A DNA stretch of 64,000 nucleotides, from contig NZ_JBPOEA010000003.1 in NCBI RefSeq assembly GCF_052060035.1, positions 186,001 through 250,000 on the forward strand. The letters are read 5' to 3'. The notes beneath the pieces were generated by a model that saw only the letters and a program-made list of their open reading frames with translations, was not told where the DNA came from and did no database searches. This stretch comes from Fodinibius sp052060035. Lineage in GTDB: Bacteria; Bacteroidota; Rhodothermia; Balneolales; Balneolaceae. Shown here piece after piece: positions 44,092 through 53,349 of the stretch. Each line of letters opens with the position of its first letter. Positions within the stretch are counted from its first letter, which is position 1. The position numbers were made by a program, and so were the translations under genes.

Positions 44092-44709
44092 CTAAAGCAA
44101 GCCGAATACGGTTAAAAAATGATCAATTGTATTCGGCACAAAAATCACCAGGTAAATAATACCCCAAAGGGCCCCTGCAATATGAGCTTCGTGATTTATT
44201 TTTCCGCGCTCCTGTTTGCTGGCATACATGCTATAAATTAAATAGAAGATGGCAAAAACAAATGCCGGGATGGGAATAGGGATCAACATCAGATAAATTT
44301 TTTCCATCGGAAAAAGAAAAATAAAGGCAAATAACACAGAACCGACTGCCCCCGATGCTCCCAGTGTAGCATAGTTGGGATCATCTTTAAATTTTATAAC
44401 TGAGGGTATCCCGGCTACAATAAGTCCTGTTATATACAATCCGGAAAAGTAACCACTGCCTAACACCCGTTCCATCACTGGACCAAAAAAATATAAGGTA
44501 AACATGTTTACAAACAGATGACCTAAATTGGCATGTAAAAACCCAGAGGTAAGCAATTCATACCAACTGTTTTCCCTTACAGTGCGATAGGGTTTTAAAT
44601 ACCCTATCTCAAGAAATTTCGGAAATAGATACAGGGCTCCAAGCGATACAATAACATTTGCAGCTATGATATAAAATGTTGCAGGATAATTTGCTAAATA
44701 ATTTTCCAT
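44092..44709 (-). CDS. Rhomboid intramembrane serine protease
   Basis: This six-span membrane protease cleaves substrates within or near their transmembrane helices. The catalytic Ser is in LGASGAVGSVLF near residue 118 and the catalytic His in HEAHIAGALWG near 178. HANLGHLFVNMFTLYFFG near 62 is the conserved oxyanion/loop region. The 205 residues represent the minimal rhomboid core. It is monocistronic and convergent with serC. Confidence 0.94.
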   Translation of the reverse strand: MENYLANYPATFYIIAANVIVSLGALYLFPKFLEIGYLKPYRTVRENSWYELLTSGFLHANLGHLFVNMFTLYFFGPVMERVLGSGYFSGLYITGLIVAGIPSVIKFKDDPNYATLGASGAVGSVLFAFIFLFPMEKIYLMLIPIPIPAFVFAIFYLIYSMYASKQERGKINHEAHIAGALWGIIYLVIFVPNTIDHFLTVFGLL

Positions 44710-44822
44710 ATACTTTTATTTTTGATCAACGAAGATATACAAGAGCCGGTCCGATCTCCAATTTAATTTATCCTTGGGCTTGCTAACAAAGCAGCATAGT
44801 AGTTATATTTGACCACTGTTAA

Positions 44823-44894
44823 GCCGATGTAGCTCAGGGGTAGAGCGATTCTCTCGTAAAGAATAGGTCGCTGGTTCGAATCCAGTCATCGGCT
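44823..44894 (+). tRNA. tRNA-Thr (anticodon CGT)
   Basis: The cloverleaf has acceptor GCCGATG/CATCGGC, D-arm GCTC...GAGC, anticodon stem-loop ATTCT-CTCGTAA-AGAAT, T-arm GCTGG-TTCGAAT-CCAGT and discriminator T. CCA is not encoded. The rest of the 392-base gap 44710-45101 holds no gene that I can support. Confidence 0.95.
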
Positions 44895-45101
44895 CATTTG
44901 TATTACGATATCAAACAGGGTGCCCATTCTTCGATTAGTTTGTTGAATACTTTTCTTCTTTAAAAATTTCATTAACAGTATGAAACAAATAATCCCCAAT
45001 CCGGTTGCATAAGACTAACGCAATTAACCCACAAGCACTGTGGATTTTTATATCCTGTAAAAATATATTACCACATACTTTAAAAATCAGGCATAACTAC
45101 T

Positions 45102-45764
45102 TTGCGTTCTCTTCCCTTATTTATTTTAGCGATCAGTTTATTTATAAGTTCTTGCGGTACCAGTTCCCGCTTTGGGAAAAAGGATGATCCCCCAAAATCC
45201 CGAGAAGCAGGCGAAAAAATTGAAGAAGGAGTAGCCAGCTGGTATGGCCCCAATTTTAATGGCAAATTAACAGCCAATGGGGAAACCTACGACATGTATG
45301 GTCTTACGGCCGCTCACCGCACCCTTCCTTTTAATACCATCGTCAAAGTTAAGAATCTGAACAACGGCAAATCAGTCAAAGTTCGCATTAACGATCGCGG
45401 ACCTTATGCAAAAAATCGTATCATTGATCTGTCTAAAAAGGCCGCCGATGAAATCAATATGCTGGGATCCGGCACTGCACCTGTAGAGTTGATAATGTTG
45501 GAGGGAGACCTCAAAAACTCAAAAGTGACGAATTTAAAAGTACCTACCTATACGGTTCAGCTTGCTTCCTTTAATTATGAACATCAAGCCCAATCACACG
45601 CAAAAAAAATACGGGGTTCCCGAGTTGCAAAGGTAGACATGGGAAGCAAGAGGGTCTATCGTGTCTATCACGGTATTTACACGGATAAAAATGATGCCCG
45701 TAAAAAACAGCGTCAGCTGAAACGACAAGGGTTCAGCGGCTACGTTAAACAGATAGAAAATTAA
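45102..45764 (+). CDS. rlpA: RlpA-like lipoprotein with SPOR domain
   Basis: RlpA is an outer-membrane septal lytic transglycosylase acting on denuded peptidoglycan. The start is TTG at 45102 because no ATG fits upstream before a stop. It gives a signal peptide RSLPLFILAISLFISSC with the lipobox Cys at residue 18. The double-psi beta-barrel (about 43-135) has GVASWYGPNFNGKLTANGE and VRINDRGPYAKNRIIDLS. A SPOR domain (about 150-220) with YTVQLASFNYEHQAQSHA targets denuded glycan at the septum. The preceding gene is tRNA-Thr. Confidence 0.93.
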   Translation: MRSLPLFILAISLFISSCGTSSRFGKKDDPPKSREAGEKIEEGVASWYGPNFNGKLTANGETYDMYGLTAAHRTLPFNTIVKVKNLNNGKSVKVRINDRGPYAKNRIIDLSKKAADEINMLGSGTAPVELIMLEGDLKNSKVTNLKVPTYTVQLASFNYEHQAQSHAKKIRGSRVAKVDMGSKRVYRVYHGIYTDKNDARKKQRQLKRQGFSGYVKQIEN

Positions 45765-45850
45765 TTTTAAAAAAAATTCTCTCTGTCGGAATGTATTAAT
45801 TCCAATTTTTGGTTGTAGCATCAGCTATTAAACCCATACCCAACATACAG

Positions 45851-47326
45851 ATGAAGAAAAAAATCATTGTCATTGGCAGCGGCTTTGGCGGACTTGCTAC
45901 AGCATCCCGACTTTTATCACAAGGACATGACGTCGAAGTTTTTGAGAAACGGGAAAAACCCGGTGGACGTGCATACGTCTACGAAATGGACGGCTTTAAA
46001 TTTGACGGGGGGCCCACCGTAATTACAGCCCCTTTCTTATTTGATGAGATTTTTGAAGCAGCCGGTAAAAAGCGGGAAGATTATTTTGAGCTAGTCCCCT
46101 GTGATCCGTTTTATCGAATCTTCAATTCCGAAGGGAAAAAGTTTGATTACAACGGAGATCACGATTTCGTCTTAAATGAGATCGAGCAATGGAATCCCGA
46201 CGACAAAGAAGGATACACCAAATTTCTCAAAACCACTGAAGCCATTTTTAACAAGGGTTTTGTCGAGCTGGCAGACCAGCCCTTTTTAAGTCTGTGGGAT
46301 ATGATCAAAGTCGTGCCCGATCTGCTCCGGCTACAATCTCATAAAACCGTGTATAAATACATCGCACAATTCATTGATAATGATTTTCTTCGTAAAGTTT
46401 TTTCCTTCCATCCGCTATTAGTAGGAGGAAATCCGTTTGATACCACCTCCATCTACGCCATGATTCATTACTTGGAACGCGAGTGGGGCGTGCACTACGC
46501 CATGGGCGGCACCGGATCTATTGTTAATGCATTAGTAAAGCTAATTGAAGAACAAGGGGGTACGTTTCATTATGAGACGGAAGTTGACCAAATAACCATT
46601 GATAATGGAAAGGCAACGGGCATTCAGCTTAAAGATGGAACCAAACATTCTGCCGACCAAGTAGTTTCCAATGCCGATGTCGCATTTACTTATCGAAATA
46701 TGATCCCAGAAGCGGAACGGTCTACATGGACAAACCGTAAAATCGAGCGCACCAAGTACAGCATGTCGCTCTTTGTCATTTATTTTGGTACCAAAAAACG
46801 CTATCTGGATTCCAATCTGGAACACCACAATATTATACTGGGTGAGCGATACGAGGAGCTGCTTTCCGACATCTTTCATGACAAGAAGCTGGCTGATGAT
46901 TTTTCTCTATATCTGCACATGCCTACCAAAACCGATCCTTCTTTGGCGCCCGAAGGGTGCGAAGGATTCTACGTGCTATCGCCGGTACCTCATTTAGATG
47001 GTGACACTGACTGGAACGAAAAAGCCAAACCCTATCGCGATGCGATTATTTCATTTCTGGAAGAAAACTATCTGCCGGACCTCGAAGAAAATATCGTTGT
47101 TGAGCATCATATTGATCCCCTTCATTTTAAAAATATGCTCAACAGTTATAAAGGATCGGCCTTTTCAGTAGAGCCTATTCTTACGCAGTCGGCCTGGTTT
47201 CGTCCGCATAATAAATCCGAAGATGTAGATGATCTGTTTTTTGTGGGGGCCGGTACCCATCCCGGAGCGGGATTGCCGGGCGTTCTCTCATCTGCAAAGA
47301 TTGCCGAAGACTTGATTTGTAAGTAA
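45851..47326 (+). CDS. crtI: Phytoene desaturase CrtI-type
   Basis: This FAD-dependent desaturase introduces double bonds into phytoene on the way to lycopene. The start is taken at the ATG at 45851 (MKKKIIVIGSGFGGLATAS), putting the FAD loop at the N-terminus; an in-frame ATG at 45809 adds 14 unlikely residues. KREKPGGRAYVYEMDGFKF follows, and the C-terminal FAD motif FVGAGTHPGAGLPGVLSSAK is typical. It is alone, with its own terminator. CrtZ lies 25 kb away; no crtB or crtY is in the window. CrtI-like subfamilies catalyse different steps, so the exact number of desaturations is not known. Confidence 0.9.
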   Translation: MKKKIIVIGSGFGGLATASRLLSQGHDVEVFEKREKPGGRAYVYEMDGFKFDGGPTVITAPFLFDEIFEAAGKKREDYFELVPCDPFYRIFNSEGKKFDYNGDHDFVLNEIEQWNPDDKEGYTKFLKTTEAIFNKGFVELADQPFLSLWDMIKVVPDLLRLQSHKTVYKYIAQFIDNDFLRKVFSFHPLLVGGNPFDTTSIYAMIHYLEREWGVHYAMGGTGSIVNALVKLIEEQGGTFHYETEVDQITIDNGKATGIQLKDGTKHSADQVVSNADVAFTYRNMIPEAERSTWTNRKIERTKYSMSLFVIYFGTKKRYLDSNLEHHNIILGERYEELLSDIFHDKKLADDFSLYLHMPTKTDPSLAPEGCEGFYVLSPVPHLDGDTDWNEKAKPYRDAIISFLEENYLPDLEENIVVEHHIDPLHFKNMLNSYKGSAFSVEPILTQSAWFRPHNKSEDVDDLFFVGAGTHPGAGLPGVLSSAKIAEDLICK

Positions 47327-47341
47327 GATGAGTAAAAATAC

Positions 47342-47374
47342 AAATGCCCGGCACTTCGAAAATACCGGGCATTT
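47342..47374. terminator. Bidirectional terminator after crtI
   Basis: AAATGCCCGG and CCGGGCATTT are perfect reverse complements with a 13-base loop, between convergent crtI and the carboxylase gene. Confidence 0.9.
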
Positions 47375-47393
47375 ATACAAACCATAAGAAATC

Positions 47394-48944
47394 TTACAGC
47401 GGCAGATTATCGTGCTTTTTCTGAGGCACTTGATCCACTTTGTTTTCGGAAACTTCGAGCGCACGAATTAATTTTTCACGCGTTTCGCTCGGTAGAATCA
47501 CATTATCAATAAATCCGCGTTCGGCTGCCTTATAGGGATGGGCAAACTCTTCTTTATAATAATCGATGAGCTCTTGTTCTTTAGCTTCGGGATCATCAGC
47601 TGCAGCAATTTCCTTGCGGAAGATAATCTCGACGGCACCTTTGGGGCCCATCACCGCAATCTCGGCTGTAGGCCATGCCACGTTATAGTCCGCGCGGATA
47701 TGCTTGGAATTCATCACGTCATACGCACCTCCGTATGCCTTACGGGTGATAACGGTCATCTTGGGTACTGTCGCCTCACAAAACGCATACAACAGCTTAG
47801 CACCATGCTTAATGATGCCGCCCCACTCTTGGTCAGTACCGGGCAAAAATCCGGGTACATCCTCAAAAGTTACCAGCGGGATGTTAAACGCATCACAAAA
47901 GCGCACAAATCGTGCCCCCTTTAATGAGGCATCAATATCTAATACTCCGGCAAGAGATAACGGCTGATTAGCCACCACCCCCACGCTGCGCCCGTCAATG
48001 CGTGCAAAGCCAACTACAATATTAGTGGCATAATGCTCGTGGACTTCCATGAACGAGTCCTTATCTACAATACCCTCAATAACATCTTTAATATCATAGG
48101 GCTTATTGGGATTATCAGGAACAATATCATCCAGCTTTTTAGCCTTGGCCGGATCGGGATCTTTGGATTCTTTTCGCGGCGGTTTTTCCTCACAATTCTG
48201 AGGCACATACGTTAGCAGACGACGTAGCTCTTTCAGGCAAAGTGCATCATTCTCCTCGGTAAAATGAGCTACTCCTGACTTTGATCCATGGGCACTGGCG
48301 CCCCCCAACTCTTCTGAGGTCACTTCTTCGTGCGTTACAGTCTTTACGACATTCGGTCCTGTTACAAACATATAGCTGGTATTTTTGACCATAAACACAA
48401 AATCTGTCAATGCAGGACTATAGACCGCACCACCAGCACAAGGTCCCATCACCGCCGAAAACTGTGGCACCACTCCCGATGCCATACTGTTACGATAGAA
48501 GACTTCGGCATAACCGCCCAGCGACGAAACGCCCTCTTGAATTCGAGCACCACCAGAGTCATTAAGTCCAATTATGGGGATGCCATTTTTCATGGCCATA
48601 TCCATAATTTTGCAAATCTTCTCGGCATGTGTTTCCGAAAGGGATCCGCCAAAGACCGTAAAGTCCTGACTAAATACATAAATTGGACGACCGTGAATTT
48701 TTCCAAATCCCGTAACCACTCCATCGCCATCAATTCTCTTCTCTTCGAGACCAAATTTATGGCTGCGATGTTTTACAAAGGGATCAATTTCTTCAAATGA
48801 TCCCTTATCTAATAAAATATCAATACGTTCCCGCGCTGTCAGCTTCCCTTTGTCGTGCTGTTTTTGAATTCGTTTTTCGCCGCCACCCTTTTCTGCCTCT
48901 TTACGCTTTTGTTTAAGTCGCTCTACTTTTTTATCCGAAGCCAT
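47394..48944 (-). CDS. Acyl-CoA carboxylase carboxyltransferase (PccB/MmdA type)
   Basis: This biotin-dependent carboxyltransferase beta subunit transfers CO2 to propionyl-CoA or acetyl-CoA. The 516 residues contain the two crotonase-like halves: GLNDSGGARIQEGVSSLGG and MGPCAGGAVYSPALTDF in the first, FEDVPGFLPGTDQEWGG and TRKAYGGAYDVM in the second. The end region is close to propionyl-CoA carboxylase beta chains. Together with methylmalonyl-CoA epimerase at 59583 it points to the propionate/methylmalonyl-CoA route. It directly abuts the acidic protein gene (stop TAG, then ATG, no gap). Confidence 0.93.
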   Translation of the reverse strand: MASDKKVERLKQKRKEAEKGGGEKRIQKQHDKGKLTARERIDILLDKGSFEEIDPFVKHRSHKFGLEEKRIDGDGVVTGFGKIHGRPIYVFSQDFTVFGGSLSETHAEKICKIMDMAMKNGIPIIGLNDSGGARIQEGVSSLGGYAEVFYRNSMASGVVPQFSAVMGPCAGGAVYSPALTDFVFMVKNTSYMFVTGPNVVKTVTHEEVTSEELGGASAHGSKSGVAHFTEENDALCLKELRRLLTYVPQNCEEKPPRKESKDPDPAKAKKLDDIVPDNPNKPYDIKDVIEGIVDKDSFMEVHEHYATNIVVGFARIDGRSVGVVANQPLSLAGVLDIDASLKGARFVRFCDAFNIPLVTFEDVPGFLPGTDQEWGGIIKHGAKLLYAFCEATVPKMTVITRKAYGGAYDVMNSKHIRADYNVAWPTAEIAVMGPKGAVEIIFRKEIAAADDPEAKEQELIDYYKEEFAHPYKAAERGFIDNVILPSETREKLIRALEVSENKVDQVPQKKHDNLPL

Positions 48945-50546
48945 CTAATTTTCTTGTTTATTGCGATTTTGTTTCTCCAAAAAATAACTCTGCAGCCGAT
49001 CGGTGAAATCCACCGCTGCCTCAGAGTACATATCAACTAAGTTACGTTTAAAAATATCCTTCTCAATATACTTACTAACCTCGCGCCAGCTATCATAGGC
49101 AGCAATATCTTCAATTGCCTGATCATAAGCACGATCAGAGCCACGGAAGATCTGCTCTACAAAGAACGCCTCATCATCTGATAGCATATTGCGCAGCTTC
49201 TTAATTTCTTTATCTGATGCATCTTCCTTCGTCAGATCAATAATGGGCTCTTCAATAAAACCATCCTCATCAATCTCGTCGTTCTCTTCCGCTTTCTGTT
49301 CTTTTTTATACTCCTCAATTTCCTCATCACTCATAAAGCGCATCCAAATAGGCGTTGTTTCCTCACCATCTTCTTCAGATACGGATTTCTGCTCTACTTC
49401 TGTTACTTGTTCTCGTTTTTTTTCAGAAGATGGAGTATTATTTGGTGATGATGAACCATCCTGCTTTTCTTGTATAACTTCTTCAGGTATCTCTTGTTCG
49501 CCACCTGCCTGCGCATCCGTCTCCTCTGTTTCAATCGCCTCATCCTCTGATGGTGCTTTCTTAATCTCCTCTGTTTTCTCAGCTTCATCCGGGGAAACGG
49601 TATTCAAAGAATTTGGGTCGGCCTTTTCCTCATCAGTTTCATTAGAATTCGATTGCTGATCTTCTTCGGGCGACAGTTCTTGCACGTCATCCTCTTTTGC
49701 TTGTCGAATGGATTCATCGATATCTTTTGAGCCCACCGTTTGGGAATCATGTTTCTCTTCATCTTTTTTGGAATTCGGCTGATCCTCAAAAAGTGAAGAC
49801 TGATCATCTTCATAACCGTCAAAGTCCAGCAAATCCGGTGATGAAAGCGTTTCAATAAATTCGGCCCTGCTAACGACTGTATTCATTAGGTCAAACTTAC
49901 GGGCAATTCGCGGCATTTTTTTATCCTCAAAAAATAATCGCAAAAGATTGGTGTCGATCCCATCATTTTGTAGTTGAAAAAGAGGCTCCAGCAATTGTGC
50001 CCAATTCAACGGAGAATACCCCGAAGTTAACTTTTGATCGCCTTTGGCAATGATCGTGGTGCATTGTTTCTTACTCAGCGTGTCCAGATCTTTCTTCTGC
50101 ACATATCGGGACAGCAAAACAGCAAAATGCCGATATACAACAACTGCTTCTAAGCGCTGTTGTAACTGCTCAACTGAAAGCTCATCCTTGGCTCCAAAAA
50201 CCACTTCCGGCACATTTTTGCGTGGCTGCACCAGCATCTCTATAACATCGGAAACCGCAGTTTCAATAACCGCTTGAGCATAACTGGCCGGCAGACGAGC
50301 TTCATCTTCAATAGCATCAATAAACTGTTGCCAGGCATCAATGACGGCATCAGTACCAGTATTTGCCCAATCCGTTTTGGGGATGATCATAGAGTCAGAA
50401 AGATTGCGCTTTAGCTCAACACTGATACGGCGAACAATAAAGGGTGGGAATTCCCAGGATCGGAGTTCGTCAATTCTGTAATACTGATCGTTTTCGGGCA
50501 AACGATCAATTAATTTTTGCGTTATTTGCTGAATTATTTGTCTCAT
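48945..50546 (-). CDS. Acidic protein with long disordered middle, unknown function
   Basis: The 533-residue protein has an ordered helical N-terminal part (about 1-240, starting RQIIQQITQKLIDRLP). A Glu/Asp/Ser-rich low-complexity middle follows at about 255-400, then a second ordered part (about 400-533) with WMRFMSDEEIEEYKKEQ and MLSDDEAFFVEQIF. No family is recognised and no signal or membrane segment is seen, so it is probably cytoplasmic. Its stop directly touches the carboxyltransferase start, so the two are coupled. A scaffold or regulatory role next to the carboxylase is only a guess. Confidence 0.8.
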   Translation of the reverse strand: MRQIIQQITQKLIDRLPENDQYYRIDELRSWEFPPFIVRRISVELKRNLSDSMIIPKTDWANTGTDAVIDAWQQFIDAIEDEARLPASYAQAVIETAVSDVIEMLVQPRKNVPEVVFGAKDELSVEQLQQRLEAVVVYRHFAVLLSRYVQKKDLDTLSKKQCTTIIAKGDQKLTSGYSPLNWAQLLEPLFQLQNDGIDTNLLRLFFEDKKMPRIARKFDLMNTVVSRAEFIETLSSPDLLDFDGYEDDQSSLFEDQPNSKKDEEKHDSQTVGSKDIDESIRQAKEDDVQELSPEEDQQSNSNETDEEKADPNSLNTVSPDEAEKTEEIKKAPSEDEAIETEETDAQAGGEQEIPEEVIQEKQDGSSSPNNTPSSEKKREQVTEVEQKSVSEEDGEETTPIWMRFMSDEEIEEYKKEQKAEENDEIDEDGFIEEPIIDLTKEDASDKEIKKLRNMLSDDEAFFVEQIFRGSDRAYDQAIEDIAAYDSWREVSKYIEKDIFKRNLVDMYSEAAVDFTDRLQSYFLEKQNRNKQEN

Positions 50547-50663
50547 AATTTTGAGGAAATATATCGTCTAACGAAAGGCAATACAACCAAAGAACTGCTC
50601 AATATGTTAAATCCTGAGAATCTTTTGAAATATGCTTTCCATTAGGGGCCTTTCAAAATTGTA

Positions 50664-50746
50664 GTGTCATCCTGAATTTAGTTCAGGATCTGTTTTTTAC
50701 GTGCTATAAACCAACTTTAGATTCTGAAAAGAGTTCAGAATGACAC
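50664..50746. repeat. MITE-like palindromic repeat
   Basis: The 83-bp element has terminal inverted repeats GTGTCATCCTGAA (50664-50676) and TTCAGAATGACAC (50734-50746) with one mismatch. Each end also holds its own small hairpin: CCTGAATTTAGTTCAGG at 50671-50687 and TTCTGAAAAGAGTTCAGAA at 50722-50740. Similar GTCAT-CCTGAA repeats are common in genomes of this broad group. No transposase is present. It occupies the 304-base gap 50547-50850 upstream of the ABC gene. Confidence 0.75.
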
Positions 50747-50850
50747 AATGGGTTGGATTTGCAAAACCATCTATATAAGTAACGAGTTTAAAAATATAAA
50801 CTGTCAAATTTTTCATTTAGGATTTGATGATCCCTTATTACCTTTGGCCT

Positions 50851-51498
50851 ATGATCACACTATCTGTTAAACAACTAAAAAAATCATTTGGTCCGAATAT
50901 TGTTTTTTCGGATGTCTCTTTTGAACACCAGTCGAGTGCCCTTGGCATTGCCGGATCAAACGGTTCCGGAAAATCAACCTTCCTAAAATGCCTGGGCGGA
51001 CTCTTGGCTCCAAACACAGGAGAGATTGCATGGGAAGATAACGGAACTACCATCAAGAAAACAGTACTGAAACAGAAGTTGGGATATGCCGCTCCCTATA
51101 TTAACCTTTATAATGAGTTGAGTTGCCGCGAAAATTTGCTATTCATCTCAAAAATGCGACACCAGTCGGATTCTGTAAAAACAATTGACCTGTGGATTTC
51201 CAAGGTGGGACTTAAACAGGCTCTTGATCAGCCGTTTGGGAAATTATCCACCGGACAGCAACAAAGGCTGCGCCTGGCATCGGCGCTATTTTATGATCCT
51301 GACATCCTGCTTTTGGATGAGCCGGGATCCAATCTTGATAAGTCGGGACGCATGCTTGTCAGTGAAATAGTCGAAGCGTTTGATACCCCAGAAAAACTGC
51401 TCATTATTGCATCGAATAATCCAGATGAATTGAGTCTTTGCGATCAGGTATATTCTATTGAAGAGGAGTCATTTGTATCAAGAGAGATATTTGATTGA
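50851..51498 (+). CDS. ABC transporter ATP-binding protein
   Basis: This 215-residue ATPase subunit starts at the ATG at 50851 (MITLSVKQLKKSFG); an ATG 27 bases earlier adds residues not expected. Walker A is GSNGSGKST near residue 37, the signature LSTGQQQRLRLASAL near 130, Walker B DILLLDEP near 150, and the switch His is replaced by Asn in IASNNPDE. The size and short form resemble CcmA-like heme-exporter ATPases. No permease gene adjoins it, so the transported substrate is unknown. Confidence 0.85.
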   Translation: MITLSVKQLKKSFGPNIVFSDVSFEHQSSALGIAGSNGSGKSTFLKCLGGLLAPNTGEIAWEDNGTTIKKTVLKQKLGYAAPYINLYNELSCRENLLFISKMRHQSDSVKTIDLWISKVGLKQALDQPFGKLSTGQQQRLRLASALFYDPDILLLDEPGSNLDKSGRMLVSEIVEAFDTPEKLLIIASNNPDELSLCDQVYSIEEESFVSREIFD

Positions 51499-51649
51499 GT
51501 TATGTAGGGACTTTGATTCCGAGTTATTCGCGTAACATCAATCTCCATTCTCCATGCCTTAATTACGTTTCAATCTATAGGGATAATAGCTTAATAACGT
51601 ATTTTCACTACAGCATCGCAGACTCTGTCTCTCAAACAAGCCTTTATGG

Positions 51650-51820
51650 TTAATCCCGCTGGCAGGTTTCCCCTTGACAACATTCCTGCACATTAATCCC
51701 GCAGCTTGCACATTGCCCGTGACCGTGTACCCAAACCAGTGGAGCCTCCACGCCACAATAAGTACAGCGACGTCTTTCTTGAGAATTATTTTTTGTCGTT
51801 GATTGTAGCTCTTCAGCCAT
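51650..51820 (-). CDS. 56-residue zinc-ribbon protein
   Basis: A small gene with ATG at 51820, 5 bases after the MBL hydrolase gene on the same strand, translating to a basic N-terminus followed by CTYCGVEAPLVWVHGHGQC and CASCGINVQECCQGETC. The Cys-x2-Cys pairs (CTYC and CASC) plus further Cys make a compact zinc ribbon likely. No longer reading frame contains it. Its spacing suggests cotranscription with the MBL gene. The function is unknown. Confidence 0.7.
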   Translation of the reverse strand: MAEELQSTTKNNSQERRRCTYCGVEAPLVWVHGHGQCASCGINVQECCQGETCQRD

Positions 51821-51825
51821 AACTC

Positions 51826-52719
51826 CTATTCCATCAATTCTTCATAAGCAACACCCAGATTATCAGAGAGTGTCCAAAAATCAGCATATAAAAAATGCTC
51901 AAACTCTTCGAGTGATTTCTTGTCCATGATCTCACCCTTGCTCAAACCCTGCTCAATACCCTTCTGTGCATAATCCAGCACTGCAGAAAGATAATTTTTC
52001 ATCACATCGAGGTCTTTCTTGTCACCAGTTACGCCGAACTCCGGCTTAGCATGCCCAAAGATATAGATCGCATCGGAAGGATACTCATCCGCAACCGTCG
52101 ATAATATCTTAACCCAATTCTTCATGGAACCGCCCGAAGGTCGATCCGTGAAGGGATTCATCCGATTAAACACCAAGTCTCCCATGTGTACCACATTGGC
52201 TTTCTCAAAATAAACAACTGAATCGCCGCCGGTATGTCCGGGGCCAAAATAGGTAGTGTGAACGGTTTCATCCCCCAAATCCATTTTCCAATTTTCGGAA
52301 TAGGTCGTCTCGGGAAAAGCCGTATTCCCTTCACCCTCACTTTCTTCATTCGCTTTTTTCATTAATTTAGGCACATTTTCATGTGCTGCCATCTTTTCAG
52401 CCACTCCCTTAAAAATCGGATTGCCGCCGGTATGATCACCGTGGTGATGAGTGTTAATGAGTAGGTTTAAAGGCTGATCCGTTTTATCCTGCAATCCATT
52501 TAAACAGTTTTTAGCTGACTCAGGATATTGTGAGTCGACTACTGCCATGCCATTTGGTGATGCAAGCCATCCGATCGTTCCACCGCGCTCTGTAAAATAT
52601 CCTACATTGCGACGAACGGTGGTAAAATCCCCCTGTTTTTTTGCCAATAGAGATTTAAAAGGAAGAACAGCACCAGCTGCAAGTAAAGAAGATTGAAGTA
52701 AAAATTTACGACGATCCAT
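51826..52719 (-). CDS. Tat-exported MBL-fold metallo-hydrolase
   Basis: The 297-residue protein begins MDRRKFLLQSSLLAAGAV, a twin-arginine signal (RRKFL) and a hydrophobic core, so it should be exported folded. The metallo-beta-lactamase motif THHHGDHTGG lies near residue 90, HTGGDSVVYF near 165 and FGHAKPEFGV near 225. The substrate is unknown; such proteins range from lactamases to lipid hydrolases. It is followed after 5 bases by the zinc-ribbon mini-gene. Confidence 0.9.
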   Translation of the reverse strand: MDRRKFLLQSSLLAAGAVLPFKSLLAKKQGDFTTVRRNVGYFTERGGTIGWLASPNGMAVVDSQYPESAKNCLNGLQDKTDQPLNLLINTHHHGDHTGGNPIFKGVAEKMAAHENVPKLMKKANEESEGEGNTAFPETTYSENWKMDLGDETVHTTYFGPGHTGGDSVVYFEKANVVHMGDLVFNRMNPFTDRPSGGSMKNWVKILSTVADEYPSDAIYIFGHAKPEFGVTGDKKDLDVMKNYLSAVLDYAQKGIEQGLSKGEIMDKKSLEEFEHFLYADFWTLSDNLGVAYEELME

Positions 52720-52875
52720 AAGTAGTTTGATTTCTTAAAAGTAAAGGATACAGCACTAATAAACCGAATTGCTATGAAATCATTCCTGCAGAATATGAAT
52801 TTGAGATGACCTAAACTATTATTTCAAAAAGAAATAAGTAGGCTAAATTTATTTGAATGATCCTTATATCAAATT

Positions 52876-53250
52876 CTACTTAATAGCCATATCATCCCTA
52901 ATTAATAATAAAATAGCGGCGTGTGGACAAATTAAATACTTTTCGTTTTCGAACTCAATTTCATGGGTTTGATCCTTAATGAATATGGCTAAATCACCCT
53001 CTTCGGCCTGCATTCCAATATATTTGGTTTCGCTGGTTTCTTTCCAAGCTTCATCCACTTCATTGGATGGGATAGGATATCCGGGTCCTGTTTTTACTAC
53101 ATAACCGCTATGGATGTCTTCTTTTTCTTTCACCGTAGCAGGTAATACGAGCCCACTCTTGGTTCGGGTTTCCATATCGCGCGGTTTGATGAGCACCCGA
53201 TCGCCCACAACTATAAATTTATCAACTGAATTAAGATATTCTTGAATCAT
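52876..53250 (-). CDS. Orphan GroES/Cpn10-like protein
   Basis: This 124-residue protein has a Cpn10 core: VVGDRVLIKPRDMETRTKSG, LVLPATVKEK, a long polar insertion around SNEVDEAWKETSETKYI and a C-terminal IEFENEKYLICPHAAILLLI. It is longer than GroES and divergent from groS at 2136. No GroEL gene adjoins it. It may fine-tune the single GroEL or have another role; the mobile loop looks altered. It is divergent from the SDR gene across a 99-base gap. Confidence 0.85.
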   Translation of the reverse strand: MIQEYLNSVDKFIVVGDRVLIKPRDMETRTKSGLVLPATVKEKEDIHSGYVVKTGPGYPIPSNEVDEAWKETSETKYIGMQAEEGDLAIFIKDQTHEIEFENEKYLICPHAAILLLIRDDMAIK

Positions 53251-53349
53251 CGCTGAAATTTAATTTGTAAAGCTATTGTTCAAACGCCTAAAGGTAACGT
53301 CTTTGTCTCACAATCTGAATTAAAGATTCTCTCCATCAACTGTAAAATT

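Noticed and set aside
49189..49659. Ser-rich reading frame opposite the acidic protein
   Set aside because: Low-complexity mirror of the Glu/Asp-rich segment; Ser codons arise from complementing the acidic codons.
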